64,000 nt of DNA from the NCBI GenBank assembly GCA_027486725.1, contig JAIXOP010000015.1, positions 124,001 through 188,000 on the forward strand. The letters run 5' to 3'. The notes beneath the pieces are model-generated. The model ran no database searches, was not told the origin of the DNA, and worked only from the letters and a program-made list of their open reading frames with translations. The number at the start of each line of letters is the position of its first letter. Positions within the stretch are counted from its first letter, which is position 1. Shown here piece after piece: positions 16,442-25,748 of this stretch. Made by a program: the position numbers and the translations under genes. This DNA comes from Burkholderiales bacterium (GTDB taxonomy: Bacteria > Pseudomonadota > Gammaproteobacteria > Burkholderiales > Burkholderiaceae_A).

Positions 16442-17556
16442 CAGATGACCTCCAGCTCGGCCCGCAGCGCGCCCGCCGCCTTCATGGCCTGGAGAATCGC
16501 CAAGAGATCCTGAGGGGTAGCACCCATGGCGTTGAGTGCCTGCACCACATCGGAGAGCTGAGGCCCCTCGCGCATCAAGACAAGCTGTCCCGGCTGCGAC
16601 GCAATGGAGATTTCCGCATTTTGAACACCGACCGTGGTTCCCTGGGCGAGCGGGTTGGGCTGGGAAACCGTGTTGGTTGCACGCACCACAATGCTGAGAT
16701 TGCCATGAGCCACCGCACATGGACCAATCGAAACCGCCTGGTTCATCACGATGGATCCGGTGCGGGCATTGAGGATCACCTTCGCCTGAGACGGTGGACG
16801 ACTGACCTCCAGCAGCTCGAGCTGCCCCAGGAATCGGATGCGCTCGGTGTCGGAGGCCGGCACCACAACGCGCAGCACCCGGCCGTCGACCGCCGCGGCA
16901 GTTCCCTCACCGAAGCTGCGATTGATGGTGTCGACCACCCGAGATGCCGTGGAGAAATCGGCCTCGGAGAGTTCAAGCTGCACGAAGCCCGCCTGGGCGA
17001 GCTGTGTGGGCACGGCACGCTCAACGGTGGCGCCGCCCACAATGCGGCCAGCACTCAGGTGATTGACCTGGGCCGAGCTTCCCGCGCCCGAGGCACCCGC
17101 ACCGCCCACGAGAAGGCTGCCCTGCGACATGGCGTAGACCTCGCCGTCGGCGCCCTTGAGCGGCGTCATCAGCAGCGTGCCCCCGCGCAACGACTTCGCA
17201 TTGCCCAGGGAGGAGACCGTGACGTCGAGCAGCTGGCCGGGCTGAGCGAAGGCCGGAAGGTTGGCGGTGACGACCACGCCTGCTGCGTTCTTGCCTGCCA
17301 GATTCACTCCCGGAGGCAGGGTGACCCCCAGGGTGGTGAGCATGCTCAGAATGCTCTGCACCGTGTAGGGCGTCTGATCGCCCGTGCCATCGAGTCCCAC
17401 AACAAGGCCATAGCCAATCAGCTGGTTGGGACGAACTCCCTGGATGGTGGCCAGGTCTCGAATCCGCGATGCCTCAGCGCTGGGCCATGGGGCCGACATC
17501 GCCGTGCAGAGCAGGACCCCAACGAGCGCAATAATCAAATGGTTCCGACGCATCAT
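16441..17556 (-). CDS. flgI: Flagellar P-ring protein FlgI
   Basis: FlgI forms the P ring in the peptidoglycan layer. The 371-residue product has an N-terminal signal peptide (hydrophobic HLIIALVGVLLCTAMSA, likely cut near residue 29) and the strongly conserved mature start IRDLATIQGVRPNQLIGYGL, followed by VVGLDGTGDQ. The C-terminus has LSDVVQALNAMGATPQDLLA, another family landmark. Its start overlaps the flgH stop. Confidence 0.98.
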   Translation of the reverse strand: MMRRNHLIIALVGVLLCTAMSAPWPSAEASRIRDLATIQGVRPNQLIGYGLVVGLDGTGDQTPYTVQSILSMLTTLGVTLPPGVNLAGKNAAGVVVTANLPAFAQPGQLLDVTVSSLGNAKSLRGGTLLMTPLKGADGEVYAMSQGSLLVGGAGASGAGSSAQVNHLSAGRIVGGATVERAVPTQLAQAGFVQLELSEADFSTASRVVDTINRSFGEGTAAAVDGRVLRVVVPASDTERIRFLGQLELLEVSRPPSQAKVILNARTGSIVMNQAVSIGPCAVAHGNLSIVVRATNTVSQPNPLAQGTTVGVQNAEISIASQPGQLVLMREGPQLSDVVQALNAMGATPQDLLAILQAMKAAGALRAELEVI

Positions 17557-18221
17557 AGGAGCAGCAGGCTAAAGAAGAATCGATTGAGGAAGTTGGTCAG
17601 CACGGCCCGATCGATCTGGGTGTTGGTCCGGTATTCAATGCGTGCATCGGCCACCGACGAGGACAGAATCACATTCCCTGGGCCGATGGCCTGCGGCGAG
17701 ACCAGCCCAGAGAATCGAATGAATTCGGTGCCACGATCGAGTCCCAGCTGCTTCTCGCCCGCAACGCGCAGGTTGCCATTGGGCAGAACCTCCACCACCG
17801 AGACTCCGAGGCGCGTGCTGAAGGTTGAGCTTGCACTGCCCTGGTCCTTGTTGGCCGAGTTGATTTCCGACTCGCCATTGACCCCGAGCCGACCCAGCGT
17901 TGCCAGGGGGGTGGTGAAGAACTGTCCAATTCCGATGTTGGCATCGCCCTCTCGGGTGGAGGTGTTGGCACTCTTTTTGTCGACGGCCGCCTTCTCGCTG
18001 ATGACTAGGGTGAGCAGATCGCCAACACGGCGGGCGCGGTAGCCCTCGAACAGGGGACGGTGTTGGCTGGCCACATAAATGCTGCCTGGCAAGGCAGGTT
18101 CGGCCACGACCGGTGCCGGTGCGGCGCTGGTGGGTCCCTCCACAATGCTGCTGGGCGACGTGGCACAGCCGCCCAAGAACGACACCAGGGCTGCGGTCAG
18201 GAGCAGGCGAATGCGAAGCAT
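17553..18221 (-). CDS. flgH: Flagellar L-ring lipoprotein FlgH
   Basis: FlgH forms the L ring in the outer membrane. The 222-residue product has a lipoprotein signal with lipobox LGGC; Cys19 would be lipidated. The mature part includes ARRVGDLLTLVISEKAAVDK and GSASSTFSTRLGVSVVEVLP, then a C-terminal SVADARIEYRTNTQIDRA that matches the family end. The ATG shares one base with the flgG stop. Confidence 0.97.
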   Translation of the reverse strand: MLRIRLLLTAALVSFLGGCATSPSSIVEGPTSAAPAPVVAEPALPGSIYVASQHRPLFEGYRARRVGDLLTLVISEKAAVDKKSANTSTREGDANIGIGQFFTTPLATLGRLGVNGESEINSANKDQGSASSTFSTRLGVSVVEVLPNGNLRVAGEKQLGLDRGTEFIRFSGLVSPQAIGPGNVILSSSVADARIEYRTNTQIDRAVLTNFLNRFFFSLLLL

Positions 18222-19003
18222 CAGAGCTGACCGATCCGCTGAAGCATCTGATCCGAGGCGTTGATCGCCCGGCTGTTGATTTCGTAGGCCCGCTGCGCCT
18301 GAATCATGCTCACGAGTTCCTCGACCACATTCACATTTGAGGTCTCGACGAATCCCTGCGAGAGGGTTCCAACGCCGTTCTCGCCCGGATTGTTCACGAG
18401 GGGGCCTCCAGAGGCAGCAGTCTCCAGCAGGAGATTCTCGCCCTTGGCCTCGAGGCCAGCCGGGTTCACAAAGCTGGCCAGCTGAATCTGGCCCAGCTGC
18501 TGGGGCTGGGTCTGGGCGGGAAGTGTGGCCGACACGATGCCATCGCGGCTGACCGAGATCGAGAGGGCCTGGGGTGGCACCACGATGCCGGGCGAGACCA
18601 CGAAGCCTCCGGCCGTCACGATCTGCCCCTGAGAGTTCAGGCTGAAGCTTCCGTCTCGGGTGTAGGCAAGGCTTCCATCCGGCATCTGAATCTGAAAGAA
18701 GCCCATGCCTTGGATGGCGAGGTCCTTCTCATTTCCGGTCTGCTGCAGAGACCCCTGGGTGTGCAGGCGCTCGGTGGCCACCGCCCGGGCACCAGTTCCA
18801 AACTGCAGGCCCGTGGGCAGCTGGGCATCTTGGCCCACCGGAGCTCCTGGCTGGCGAACAGTCTGATAGAGCAGGTCTTCGAAGACCACGCGCGAGCGCT
18901 TGAAGCCCGTCGTGCCGACGTTGGCCAGGTTGTTGGTGATGACGTCCATCTGGGCCTGTTGGGCCTCGAGTCCAGTCTTGGCAATGTGCAGCGATCGAAT
19001 CAT
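18221..19003 (-). CDS. flgG: Distal rod protein FlgG
   Basis: FlgG forms the distal rod. The 260-residue length is standard. It begins [20 protein letters not shown] with [15 protein letters not shown], contains the FlgG-type [14 protein letters not shown] insertion that stiffens the rod compared with the hook, and ends [20 protein letters not shown] plus DQMLQ. It lies 23 bases after flgF. Confidence 0.98.
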   Translation of the reverse strand: MIRSLHIAKTGLEAQQAQMDVITNNLANVGTTGFKRSRVVFEDLLYQTVRQPGAPVGQDAQLPTGLQFGTGARAVATERLHTQGSLQQTGNEKDLAIQGMGFFQIQMPDGSLAYTRDGSFSLNSQGQIVTAGGFVVSPGIVVPPQALSISVSRDGIVSATLPAQTQPQQLGQIQLASFVNPAGLEAKGENLLLETAASGGPLVNNPGENGVGTLSQGFVETSNVNVVEELVSMIQAQRAYEINSRAINASDQMLQRIGQL

Positions 19004-19026
19004 GGTGCCTCCGCGGCGGTGGTGAA

Positions 19027-19764
19027 TTAGAGTTGCAGGGCCTGGCTGGCCTTGGCGTCGTTCTCTTCCAGATTCTTCAGCAGAGACATCTGGGTCTCGA
19101 AGTGCCGTCCAAGCCCGATCATGTCGACCATGGCCTGAACAACACTGACGTTGCTGCCCTCCAGGGATGCGGGGGCGAGTCGGACCTTGGGGTCGGCCTC
19201 TGCGGCGGCGCCATTGGCCACACGAAACAGGCCATCAAGGCCGCGGCCGATGTCTTCGAGCGGTGGATTGACGAGCTTGAGCCGGGCCACCACATCCGTT
19301 CGAGTCGGGTTGGCTCCCGCCACCGTGGCCAGCACCGAGCCATCGGCTGTGATCTCGATGATGGCATCGGGAGGAAGGCCGATCGGCCCACCGTCGCCGA
19401 CCACTGGTCGGCCCGAGAGTGTTTGCAGATTGCCCTCGGGGGTCACCTGAAGGGCTCCGAAGCGCGTGTAGGCCTCGTTGCCCAGATCATCCTGCACCGT
19501 GAGCCAACCCTCACCCACCACCGCCACATCCAGAGCGCGGCCCGTGGCCTCGATGGCGCCTGGCCGAGCGTCGAAGCCTCGATCGCCCGATGCGACCATG
19601 ACCCGAGATCCAGTCGCATCGCCGGAGACCGGCACCGCCGTCGCAGCGTCGATCAGGGCCTTGAAGCCTGGGGTGCCCACCTGCGAGAGGTTTTGCGACA
19701 CCACAGCCTGACGATCGAGGGCGAACTTGGCGCCACTCATCACGGTGTAGATCGAACGATCCAT
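19027..19764 (-). CDS. flgF: Proximal rod protein FlgF
   Basis: FlgF is one of the proximal rod proteins. The 245-residue product starts [20 protein letters not shown] with the axial motif [14 protein letters not shown], and ends [20 protein letters not shown], the pattern that separates FlgF from FlgG. It lies 9 bases after flgE. Confidence 0.96.
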   Translation of the reverse strand: MDRSIYTVMSGAKFALDRQAVVSQNLSQVGTPGFKALIDAATAVPVSGDATGSRVMVASGDRGFDARPGAIEATGRALDVAVVGEGWLTVQDDLGNEAYTRFGALQVTPEGNLQTLSGRPVVGDGGPIGLPPDAIIEITADGSVLATVAGANPTRTDVVARLKLVNPPLEDIGRGLDGLFRVANGAAAEADPKVRLAPASLEGSNVSVVQAMVDMIGLGRHFETQMSLLKNLEENDAKASQALQL

Positions 19765-19773
19765 GGCCTAGCC

Positions 19774-20946
19774 CTAGCGCGAGATGCCGATGGAGGTCTG
19801 CATGACCTCGTCCTGCTTCTTGACCATCTCGGCCGCCGCCTGAAAAATGCGCTGGGCCTCGATGAGCTTGATCATCTCGGCGGTGAGATCGACGTTGGCC
19901 TGCTCCACCGCTCCGCCCTCAATCACGCCCTGCCCCACCGTTCCCGGCGTGTAGAGTGCGACCGGTCCACTGGCGGCGGTCTCCCGCCACTGGTTGTTCT
20001 CCACAGAGGCCAGACCGTCCACGCTGGCAAAGTTGGCAATCAGCACCTGCCCCATGAGTCGGGTGGCGCCGTTGCTGTATCGGGCGGTGATGCGTCCGTC
20101 GTCTTCCACGGCATATCCCAGCATCTGCCCCGTGGGACTGCCGTCCTGGCGCATGGTGGCGACAAAGCCCGAGGCGTACTGCTGGGTGTTCGAAAGATCG
20201 AGGGCGACGTCGGCACCCGCGATGCTGAGTGTCGCCCGCGCAGCGGCAGGGTCGCTCAGCCGTCCATTGGCGTCGAAGCCGAGGGTCAGAATCTGCGTTG
20301 CAGCCGCCGTGTTTCCATCCGTCACCGCATAGACATTCCAAGCGTTGTCGGCGGTCTTTCGATAAAAGGTCTGGACATCGTGACGATCGCCAAGCTGATC
20401 GTAGATCACCGTGGTGGTCGAATGGTTGTAGCTGCTGGGGTCGTTCACGTTGAAGGCAGCCGCAGGGGCAGCGGTACGCGAATCCAGGGTGAGCGAGAGC
20501 GTCGCCTGCGAGGTCGGCGTCGGTGGGTAGTCGGCCAGATCCACCTGAAGCGGAACGGCCAGGCCCACCATCAAGTCGCCCTCGGCGTTGGCGGCGTAGC
20601 CGGTGAGCTGGTCGCCCGTGGAGTTCACCACGTTGCCGGCATTGTCCAGCAGGAACTGGCCGTTGCGGGTGTAGAAGGTGTCGCCATTGTTGACCACCCG
20701 GAAGAATCCGTTGCCCCGAATGGCCATGTCGAGGGGGTTGGCGCTGTTTTGGATGTTGCCCTGGGTGAAGCTGTAGCGGGCGCCGGCCTTTTTGGTTCCC
20801 ACATCGCCCGACATGGAGGTGGCGAGCACCTGCTCGAAGTTTGCGCCCTTGAAGCCCACGGTGTTGGCGTTGGCCAGGTTGTTGCCCACCACCTCCAGGC
20901 GCTTGGATGCGGCGGTGATGGCGGCGGTGTCGATGTTGAAGGACAT
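19774..20946 (-). CDS. flgE: Flagellar hook protein FlgE
   Basis: FlgE builds the flexible hook. The 390-residue product has the N-terminal axial motif NNLANANTVGFKGANFEQV, the sequence NPLDMAIRGNGFFRV that follows in hook proteins, variable outer domains, and the C-terminal NVDLTAEMIKLIEAQRIFQA. It starts 18 bases after the flgD stop. Its length is typical for a beta/gammaproteobacterial hook. Confidence 0.97.
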   Translation of the reverse strand: MSFNIDTAAITAASKRLEVVGNNLANANTVGFKGANFEQVLATSMSGDVGTKKAGARYSFTQGNIQNSANPLDMAIRGNGFFRVVNNGDTFYTRNGQFLLDNAGNVVNSTGDQLTGYAANAEGDLMVGLAVPLQVDLADYPPTPTSQATLSLTLDSRTAAPAAAFNVNDPSSYNHSTTTVIYDQLGDRHDVQTFYRKTADNAWNVYAVTDGNTAAATQILTLGFDANGRLSDPAAARATLSIAGADVALDLSNTQQYASGFVATMRQDGSPTGQMLGYAVEDDGRITARYSNGATRLMGQVLIANFASVDGLASVENNQWRETAASGPVALYTPGTVGQGVIEGGAVEQANVDLTAEMIKLIEAQRIFQAAAEMVKKQDEVMQTSIGISR

Positions 20947-20964
20947 GGCGAGCTCCGTTGAGAA

Positions 20965-21726
20965 TTAAATGGATGAGGGGGCTGAAGCGGCAGACGAGGG
21001 ATTGGCTGACAACCCTGCCCCAAGGGCATCGAGGGGGATGCTCAGCCGTCGAATGTCGGACATGGCGCGCAAGCCGAGGCCGTCGAGTTCCAGAGTGGAG
21101 GCGCCATCGCTCATGCCCACACTCAGCACGCGGGCCGATGTCCAGGTGCTCACCGGATTGACTTCCCCCTGAACGGTCTGCCGAGCCCGCACGGTGTAGG
21201 GTCCGTCGGGGCTCTGGGCGCCCGCATCATTCGTCCCGTCCCAATAGAGCGGAAGCTGACCGGCGGCCTGAGGACCCAGCTGCTGCGTGTAGACCACATT
21301 GCCCGATGGATCGAGCACATCGATGTCCAAACCATCGACCCGATTCGGCAGGTCCACCACCCACTGGCCCACGCCATCCCGCAGCTGCATCCGATCCGAG
21401 GCCACCCAGGCATCGCGCCCCAGAAGTCCAGAGGCCTGCAGCGACTGCATCGCCCCGAACTGGGCAGCGAGGGACTCCATGGTTTGGTTGAGCTGATTCA
21501 CCCCCGAGACCGTGTTGATCTGAGCGATCTGACTGGTCATCTGGGCGTTGTCCATCGGGTTGAGCGGGTCCTGGTACTTCATCTGCGAGACCAGCAGCGT
21601 CATGAACTGCTCCTGGGTGTCGGCCATGCCAGACGGGGCAGAGGCCCTGCGGCTGGCCGACGTCGTGGCGGTGCTGGTGCTGTTGGTGGCGCTGGTGGAC
21701 GTGTTGGTCGTGGACGTAGGGATCAC
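20965..21726 (-). CDS. flgD: Hook-capping protein FlgD
   Basis: FlgD is the scaffold at the tip of the growing hook. I place the start at the GTG at 21726, which has a GAGGAG-type site about 7 bases upstream, giving 253 residues; the frame is open further up but without a better site. The conserved N-terminal block is FMTLLVSQMKYQDPLNPMDN, and the tudor/Ig-like C-terminal half has YWDGTNDAGAQSPDGPYTV. A Ser/Thr-rich linker covers residues 4-30. Confidence 0.95.
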   Translation of the reverse strand: MIPTSTTNTSTSATNSTSTATTSASRRASAPSGMADTQEQFMTLLVSQMKYQDPLNPMDNAQMTSQIAQINTVSGVNQLNQTMESLAAQFGAMQSLQASGLLGRDAWVASDRMQLRDGVGQWVVDLPNRVDGLDIDVLDPSGNVVYTQQLGPQAAGQLPLYWDGTNDAGAQSPDGPYTVRARQTVQGEVNPVSTWTSARVLSVGMSDGASTLELDGLGLRAMSDIRRLSIPLDALGAGLSANPSSAASAPSSI

Positions 21727-21751
21727 AGAACGCTCCTCTCTTCGGCCGGGA

Positions 21752-22162
21752 TTAGGACTGGCCGATGGACAGGGTCTTTTGCAGCATCGATTTCGCTGCA
21801 TTCAGGGTGTCCACATTGGTCTGATAGGCCCGCGTGGCCGAGAGCATGTTCACCATCTCTTCCACCACGTTCACATTGGGCATGGCCACATAGCCCTCGC
21901 TGTCGGCGTCGGGATGTGCGGGGTCGTAAATGAACTGAGGCGGCCGCTCGTCATTGACCACCTCCACAGCGCGCACACCCTGAGCACCCGCGGGGCCGGC
22001 AGCAGCCTGCGCCATGAACCGAACCTGCTTGGCTTGGTAGGTCTCCCCGTCCGGGCCGGCAGTGCTTTCGGCGTTGGCCAGATTGCTCGCCACGGTGTTG
22101 AGCCGCAGGCTCTGGGCGGTCATGGCCGAGCCCGCAATGTCGAAAACGCGAAAGATCGACAT
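21752..22162 (-). CDS. flgC: Proximal rod protein FlgC
   Basis: FlgC is a proximal rod subunit. The 136-residue length is exactly typical. It starts MSIFRVFDIAGSAMTAQSLR with NTVASNLANAEST, and contains DAETYQAKQV-like PDGETYQAKQVRFMAQAA and the C-terminal NVVEEMVNMLSATRAYQTNV. Only 2 bases separate it from flgB. Confidence 0.97.
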   Translation of the reverse strand: MSIFRVFDIAGSAMTAQSLRLNTVASNLANAESTAGPDGETYQAKQVRFMAQAAAGPAGAQGVRAVEVVNDERPPQFIYDPAHPDADSEGYVAMPNVNVVEEMVNMLSATRAYQTNVDTLNAAKSMLQKTLSIGQS

Positions 22163-22164
22163 GC

Positions 22165-22500
22165 TCAGCCCTCCACCGCGGACATCAGCCCGCGCAGCTG
22201 GTTGTTCACCAGGGTGAGGCTGACCTCGTAGCGCAGCGCGTTCTCCAGAAAGGCGTTGCGCTCTTGATCAATCGAGACCGTATTTCCGTCTTGGTTTGGC
22301 GCGGCACCCACCCGCTCGCGGACCATGGTCTGCATCTGGGCATCGGCATTGCCCATCGCCTCTTCAAAGCTGAGTTCGCGGGCGCGGTAGCCGGGGGTGT
22401 CGGCATTGGCGATGTTTCCCGCCAGCACCTCTTGGCGCAGCGAGCGAACCCGCAGGGCCTGCTGATGAAACTCTAAGGCTTCGTCGATCTTCTGAAGCAT
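22165..22500 (-). CDS. flgB: Proximal rod protein FlgB
   Basis: FlgB is the first gene of the leftward flg operon and a proximal rod subunit. The ATG at 22500, with a GGAGG site 8 bases upstream, gives 111 residues starting MLQKIDEALEFHQQALRVRS, as in betaproteobacterial homologues; an ATG nine codons earlier would overlap that site. The axial motif NIANADTPGYRARELSFEEA is present. The 117-base space upstream, before the amidase end at 22618, must hold the operon promoter; no convincing sigma-28 or sigma-54 element was identified there, and flgA is absent. Confidence 0.96.
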   Translation of the reverse strand: MLQKIDEALEFHQQALRVRSLRQEVLAGNIANADTPGYRARELSFEEAMGNADAQMQTMVRERVGAAPNQDGNTVSIDQERNAFLENALRYEVSLTLVNNQLRGLMSAVEG

Positions 22501-22617
22501 GATGGATCCTCCGGACGTTGGATCCATTGTTCGTCAGACTTTAGCGGCTCAATTCTCCGAAAAGAGCGGGTTAAGAGGGCCTATTCCGACCCGAGGACAT
22601 CGCGGCTTGGCCTGACG

Positions 22618-23937
22618 TCAGGCCTCGGCAGTCCAGTTCAGCAGCCACTGCGCCACCGAAAACAGTCGGGCATCGCCGCCCGGGGGGCCCACCAACTGCA
22701 CGCCCATGGGCCTCCCATCGGAGGATCTAAATAGAGGAACGCTGAGGGTTGGCAGGCCCAGTGCAGTCCATGGAATCGCGGGCTTGGGGCTGCCGGTGTC
22801 CTCAGTGCCGAGGGGTGCGGGACCCAGGGTTGCAGGACCCACCAGCACATCGAACTCGAAGAAGGTGTCGCCGAGACTCTCGGCGCAGTGCTCCAGTCGC
22901 TGCCGAGCATGAAGATAGTCCACCGCCGACGTCTGGCGGCCCTCGGCCATCTGTGCCGAGAGCAGGCTGGGGAATTCGCCTTGAAGCTGCGTCTCGAGCG
23001 GGCCCAAGGCCTGCGCCATCTCTGCCCAATGCACGGTCCGGTGCCAGTCGATGGCCGAGGCCGTGAGATGGTCGAAGGGATGGGGTTCGGCGTGTCCGCC
23101 CAGCGAATCGCTGAGCTCAAGCATGGCTGCAGCCATCTCCGGGTCCAGCTCTTCGTGAAAGGTGGAACTCAGCATGCCGAATCGGGGATGGGCCGCCCAC
23201 GGTTGGGCCAAGGCGCGGCAGAGCTGAGGGCGAAAGGCCTGGGCCGTGGATTTGTCGCGCGCATCGGGGCCGAAGCAGATCTCTGAGCCCACCGCCAGCA
23301 CCGCCAGATCGCGGGCAAAGAAGCCGATCTGGTCGAGGGTGGGAGACTGCAACAGCATGCCAGCGCGGGACACCAGGCCACGCGAGGGCTTGTAGCCCCA
23401 GACGCCGCAGTAGGATGCCGGCCGGGTGATGGAGGCCGCCGTCTGACTTCCCACGCCAAAGATGGCGTGGCCCAGGGCCACCGCCACGGCAGGGCCGGCC
23501 GAGGATGCACCGGGGGTGTGGTCGGGATGCGTGGGATGGCGGGTGGCACTCGGCAGGCGGGAGGCCAGGGGCGAGGTCTGGGCTTTGCCAGGCAGCAAGG
23601 CGCCCTCGGCCCTCAGGCGCTCGACCACCGTGGCATCGCGCGCCGAGACCCCGGACGCCAGGCCGGGCAGTCCCCAGCCCGTGGGGAAGTCTGCGGTGTC
23701 GAAGATGTCTTTGACCGCGATGGGCATGCCAAAGAATCGGCCCAGCTCAGCCCCCCTCTGACGGAGCTCGTCGAGACGGCGCGCCTGATCGAGCAACGCC
23801 TCTCGAGACAGACACGCCCAGGCCGAGACCTCGGCATCGTCGCGCTCCATCTGATCCATCAGCCCGTGGCAATAGCCATCGAGCGCCAACCGCCCCTCGG
23901 CCAGGGCCTCCTGAAGAGGCCCTGCCTCGGTGCTCAA
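22618..23937 (-). CDS. Amidase-signature family hydrolase
   Basis: The product hydrolyses a C-N amide bond of unknown substrate, in the cytoplasm (no signal). Using the TTG at 23937, which overlaps the dctM stop (TTGA), it is 439 residues, a normal family length. The amidase catalytic triad Lys - cis-Ser - Ser is visible: Lys in MPIAVKDIFDTADFPT near residue 80, the Ser-rich GASSAG loop, and the nucleophile Ser in [14 protein letters not shown], followed by GVWGYKPSRGLVSR. The usual Gly-Gly-Ser at the nucleophile is Ala-Ala-Ser here. Translational coupling to dctM suggests it processes the compound imported by the TRAP system. It could also be annotated as an AtzF/allophanate- or GatA-like protein, but GatCAB partners are not adjacent. 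Confidence 0.85.
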   Translation of the reverse strand: MSTEAGPLQEALAEGRLALDGYCHGLMDQMERDDAEVSAWACLSREALLDQARRLDELRQRGAELGRFFGMPIAVKDIFDTADFPTGWGLPGLASGVSARDATVVERLRAEGALLPGKAQTSPLASRLPSATRHPTHPDHTPGASSAGPAVAVALGHAIFGVGSQTAASITRPASYCGVWGYKPSRGLVSRAGMLLQSPTLDQIGFFARDLAVLAVGSEICFGPDARDKSTAQAFRPQLCRALAQPWAAHPRFGMLSSTFHEELDPEMAAAMLELSDSLGGHAEPHPFDHLTASAIDWHRTVHWAEMAQALGPLETQLQGEFPSLLSAQMAEGRQTSAVDYLHARQRLEHCAESLGDTFFEFDVLVGPATLGPAPLGTEDTGSPKPAIPWTALGLPTLSVPLFRSSDGRPMGVQLVGPPGGDARLFSVAQWLLNWTAEA

Positions 23938-25748
23938 CGATAGAGAACGGTCGGCAGCCACATTCCAATTCCGGGGAAGATGTAGAGGAGCAGCAGTGCC
24001 ACGATCTGAATCCCCATGAACGGCATCATGCCCGCGAAGATCTGATTCAGCGTGATGTGGGGCGGCGCCACCCCCTTCAGATAGAAGGCCGACATGGCCA
24101 CCGGGGGCGAGAGGAATGCGGTCTGCAGGTTGATGGCCACCAGCAGCCCGAAGAACAAGGGATCCACGCCGAAGTTGTCCAGGAGCGGGATAAAGATGGG
24201 CATGAAGATCACGATGATCTCGGTCCACTCGAGCGGCCAGCCCAGCAGGAAGATGATGACCTGCGAGAGCACGAGGAACTCGATCTTGGAGAGACCCAGC
24301 GAGAGCACCCAGCGCTCCACGATCTCCTGACCGCCCAACAGCGCGAAGGCGGCCGAAAAGATGGACGACCCCACAAACAGCCAGCAGACCATGGCGGTTG
24401 TTTTGCTGGTGAGGAACACCGACTCCTGCACGACCGAGTAGCTGAGCTTTCCGTAGGCCAGGGCGAGCAGTCCACCGCCCAGCGCACCCACGGCGGCCGC
24501 CTCGGTGGGGGTTGCGAGGCCCGCCACAATGCTTCCCAGCACAGCCAGAATCAGCACGGCCAAAGGAACCACCGACTTCAGCACCAGCCGGAAGATCTCC
24601 AGACGCTCGTAGGTGAGCTTCCAATAGAAGCGAAGCAGGATGAGTGTGCCAATGCCCACCATGACCCAGAGCCAGGTCGGCCCATAGGGAGACTTGGGCG
24701 AGGGCTCCGACGCTGCTGCGGCGGGTGCAGCCGGGTCTGCAACGATGCTGCCCAAATCGAGGTCTGCGCCAAAGCCCGACTGCTCCAGCACCGGCTCAGG
24801 AGCCGCCTCGGGGGCAAAGGCAGCGGCGGCAAGGCCGGCCAAAGAGAGCACCACCACCAGCATGGGCAGGGCCACGAGCACCCGAACCCCGCGGGTGTCG
24901 GGCAGCGAGACCTCTCCGAGGGCACGCAGCGAGCCCCAGGCAGCAACGGCACGAGGACCCAGGGCGTCCTTCAGACGCTGCATCGACTCCGGCAGGGGCA
25001 CCCGGCGCTCGTCCTCGGGCAGGGGCGGCATGAGTGCCGGCTTCCACTTGGCAATGAGGATGACGTAGACGATGTAGAGGCCCGCCAGCATGAGGCCCGG
25101 GAACAGGGCACCGGCATAGAGCTGAACCACCGACACGCCGGCGGTTGCACCGTAGACGATGAGCAGCACCGAGGGCGGAATCAGAATGCCCAGGCAGCCG
25201 CCGGCCGTGATGGCGCCCGCGCCCACGCGGGGGTCGTAGCCGGCCTTGAGCATGGACGGATAGGCGAGCAGTCCCATGAGGGTCACCACAGCACCCACGA
25301 TGCCCGTGGCAGTGGCGAAGATCGCGCAGGTGATCAGGGTGGCCACCGCAAGGCTGCCCGGCACATTGGCCAGAGCCAGATGCAGCGCCTTAAAAAGCCG
25401 CTCGACCAGCTGCGCGCGCTCCACCAGATAGCCCATGAAGACAAACAGCGGGATGCTGATGAGCACATCGTTGGTCATTACCGCATAGGCGCGCTGGACC
25501 ATGAGATCGAGCGACTGCTGCCCGGCCAGCTCGGGCGACACCGAGGCATAGGCCAGGTAGGTGAAGAACATGCCCATGCCCATGAGGGTGAAGGCCGTGG
25601 GAAAGCCCAGCATGATGGCCGCCACGATGAGCGCCAGCATCACCAGTCCCAGGTGGCCATTGGTGAGAGACCCCCAGGGCGTGAAGATGCCCACCGACAG
25701 CACGATGAGCGCGAGCATCGCGCCACCAAAATAGAGTTCCTTCCTCAT
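23934..25748 (-). CDS. dctM: TRAP transporter large permease (DctM), long form
   Basis: DctM is the membrane channel of a tripartite ATP-independent periplasmic importer, driven by an ion gradient. The ATG at 25748 overlaps the dctQ stop and gives 604 residues, about 170 more than the classic ~430. The extra segment lies roughly at residues 240-400, between AKWKPALMPPLPEDERRVPL and VPLAVLILAVLGSIVAG, and holds a linker plus about two extra membrane helices. Family blocks flank it: ATGIVGAVVTLMGLLAYPSM, GAITAGGCLGILIPPSV, and ATPTEAAAVGALGGGLLALA. Long DctM proteins are known in the mannitol/chloroaromatic-type TRAP group. Substrate is unknown. Confidence 0.95.
   Translation of the reverse strand: MRKELYFGGAMLALIVLSVGIFTPWGSLTNGHLGLVMLALIVAAIMLGFPTAFTLMGMGMFFTYLAYASVSPELAGQQSLDLMVQRAYAVMTNDVLISIPLFVFMGYLVERAQLVERLFKALHLALANVPGSLAVATLITCAIFATATGIVGAVVTLMGLLAYPSMLKAGYDPRVGAGAITAGGCLGILIPPSVLLIVYGATAGVSVVQLYAGALFPGLMLAGLYIVYVILIAKWKPALMPPLPEDERRVPLPESMQRLKDALGPRAVAAWGSLRALGEVSLPDTRGVRVLVALPMLVVVLSLAGLAAAAFAPEAAPEPVLEQSGFGADLDLGSIVADPAAPAAAASEPSPKSPYGPTWLWVMVGIGTLILLRFYWKLTYERLEIFRLVLKSVVPLAVLILAVLGSIVAGLATPTEAAAVGALGGGLLALAYGKLSYSVVQESVFLTSKTTAMVCWLFVGSSIFSAAFALLGGQEIVERWVLSLGLSKIEFLVLSQVIIFLLGWPLEWTEIIVIFMPIFIPLLDNFGVDPLFFGLLVAINLQTAFLSPPVAMSAFYLKGVAPPHITLNQIFAGMMPFMGIQIVALLLLYIFPGIGMWLPTVLYR

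Noticed and set aside
19033-20961. 642-codon open frame on the plus strand opposite flgF/flgE
   Set aside because: It is the antisense shadow of two certain genes, caused by G/C-rich third positions; composition is His/Arg/Gly-rich and no family is recognisable.
23938-24624. N-terminal extension of the amidase across dctM
   Set aside because: The frame is open but has no amidase features before residue ~20 of the chosen protein; TTG at 23937 in a TTGA overlap fits operon coupling.
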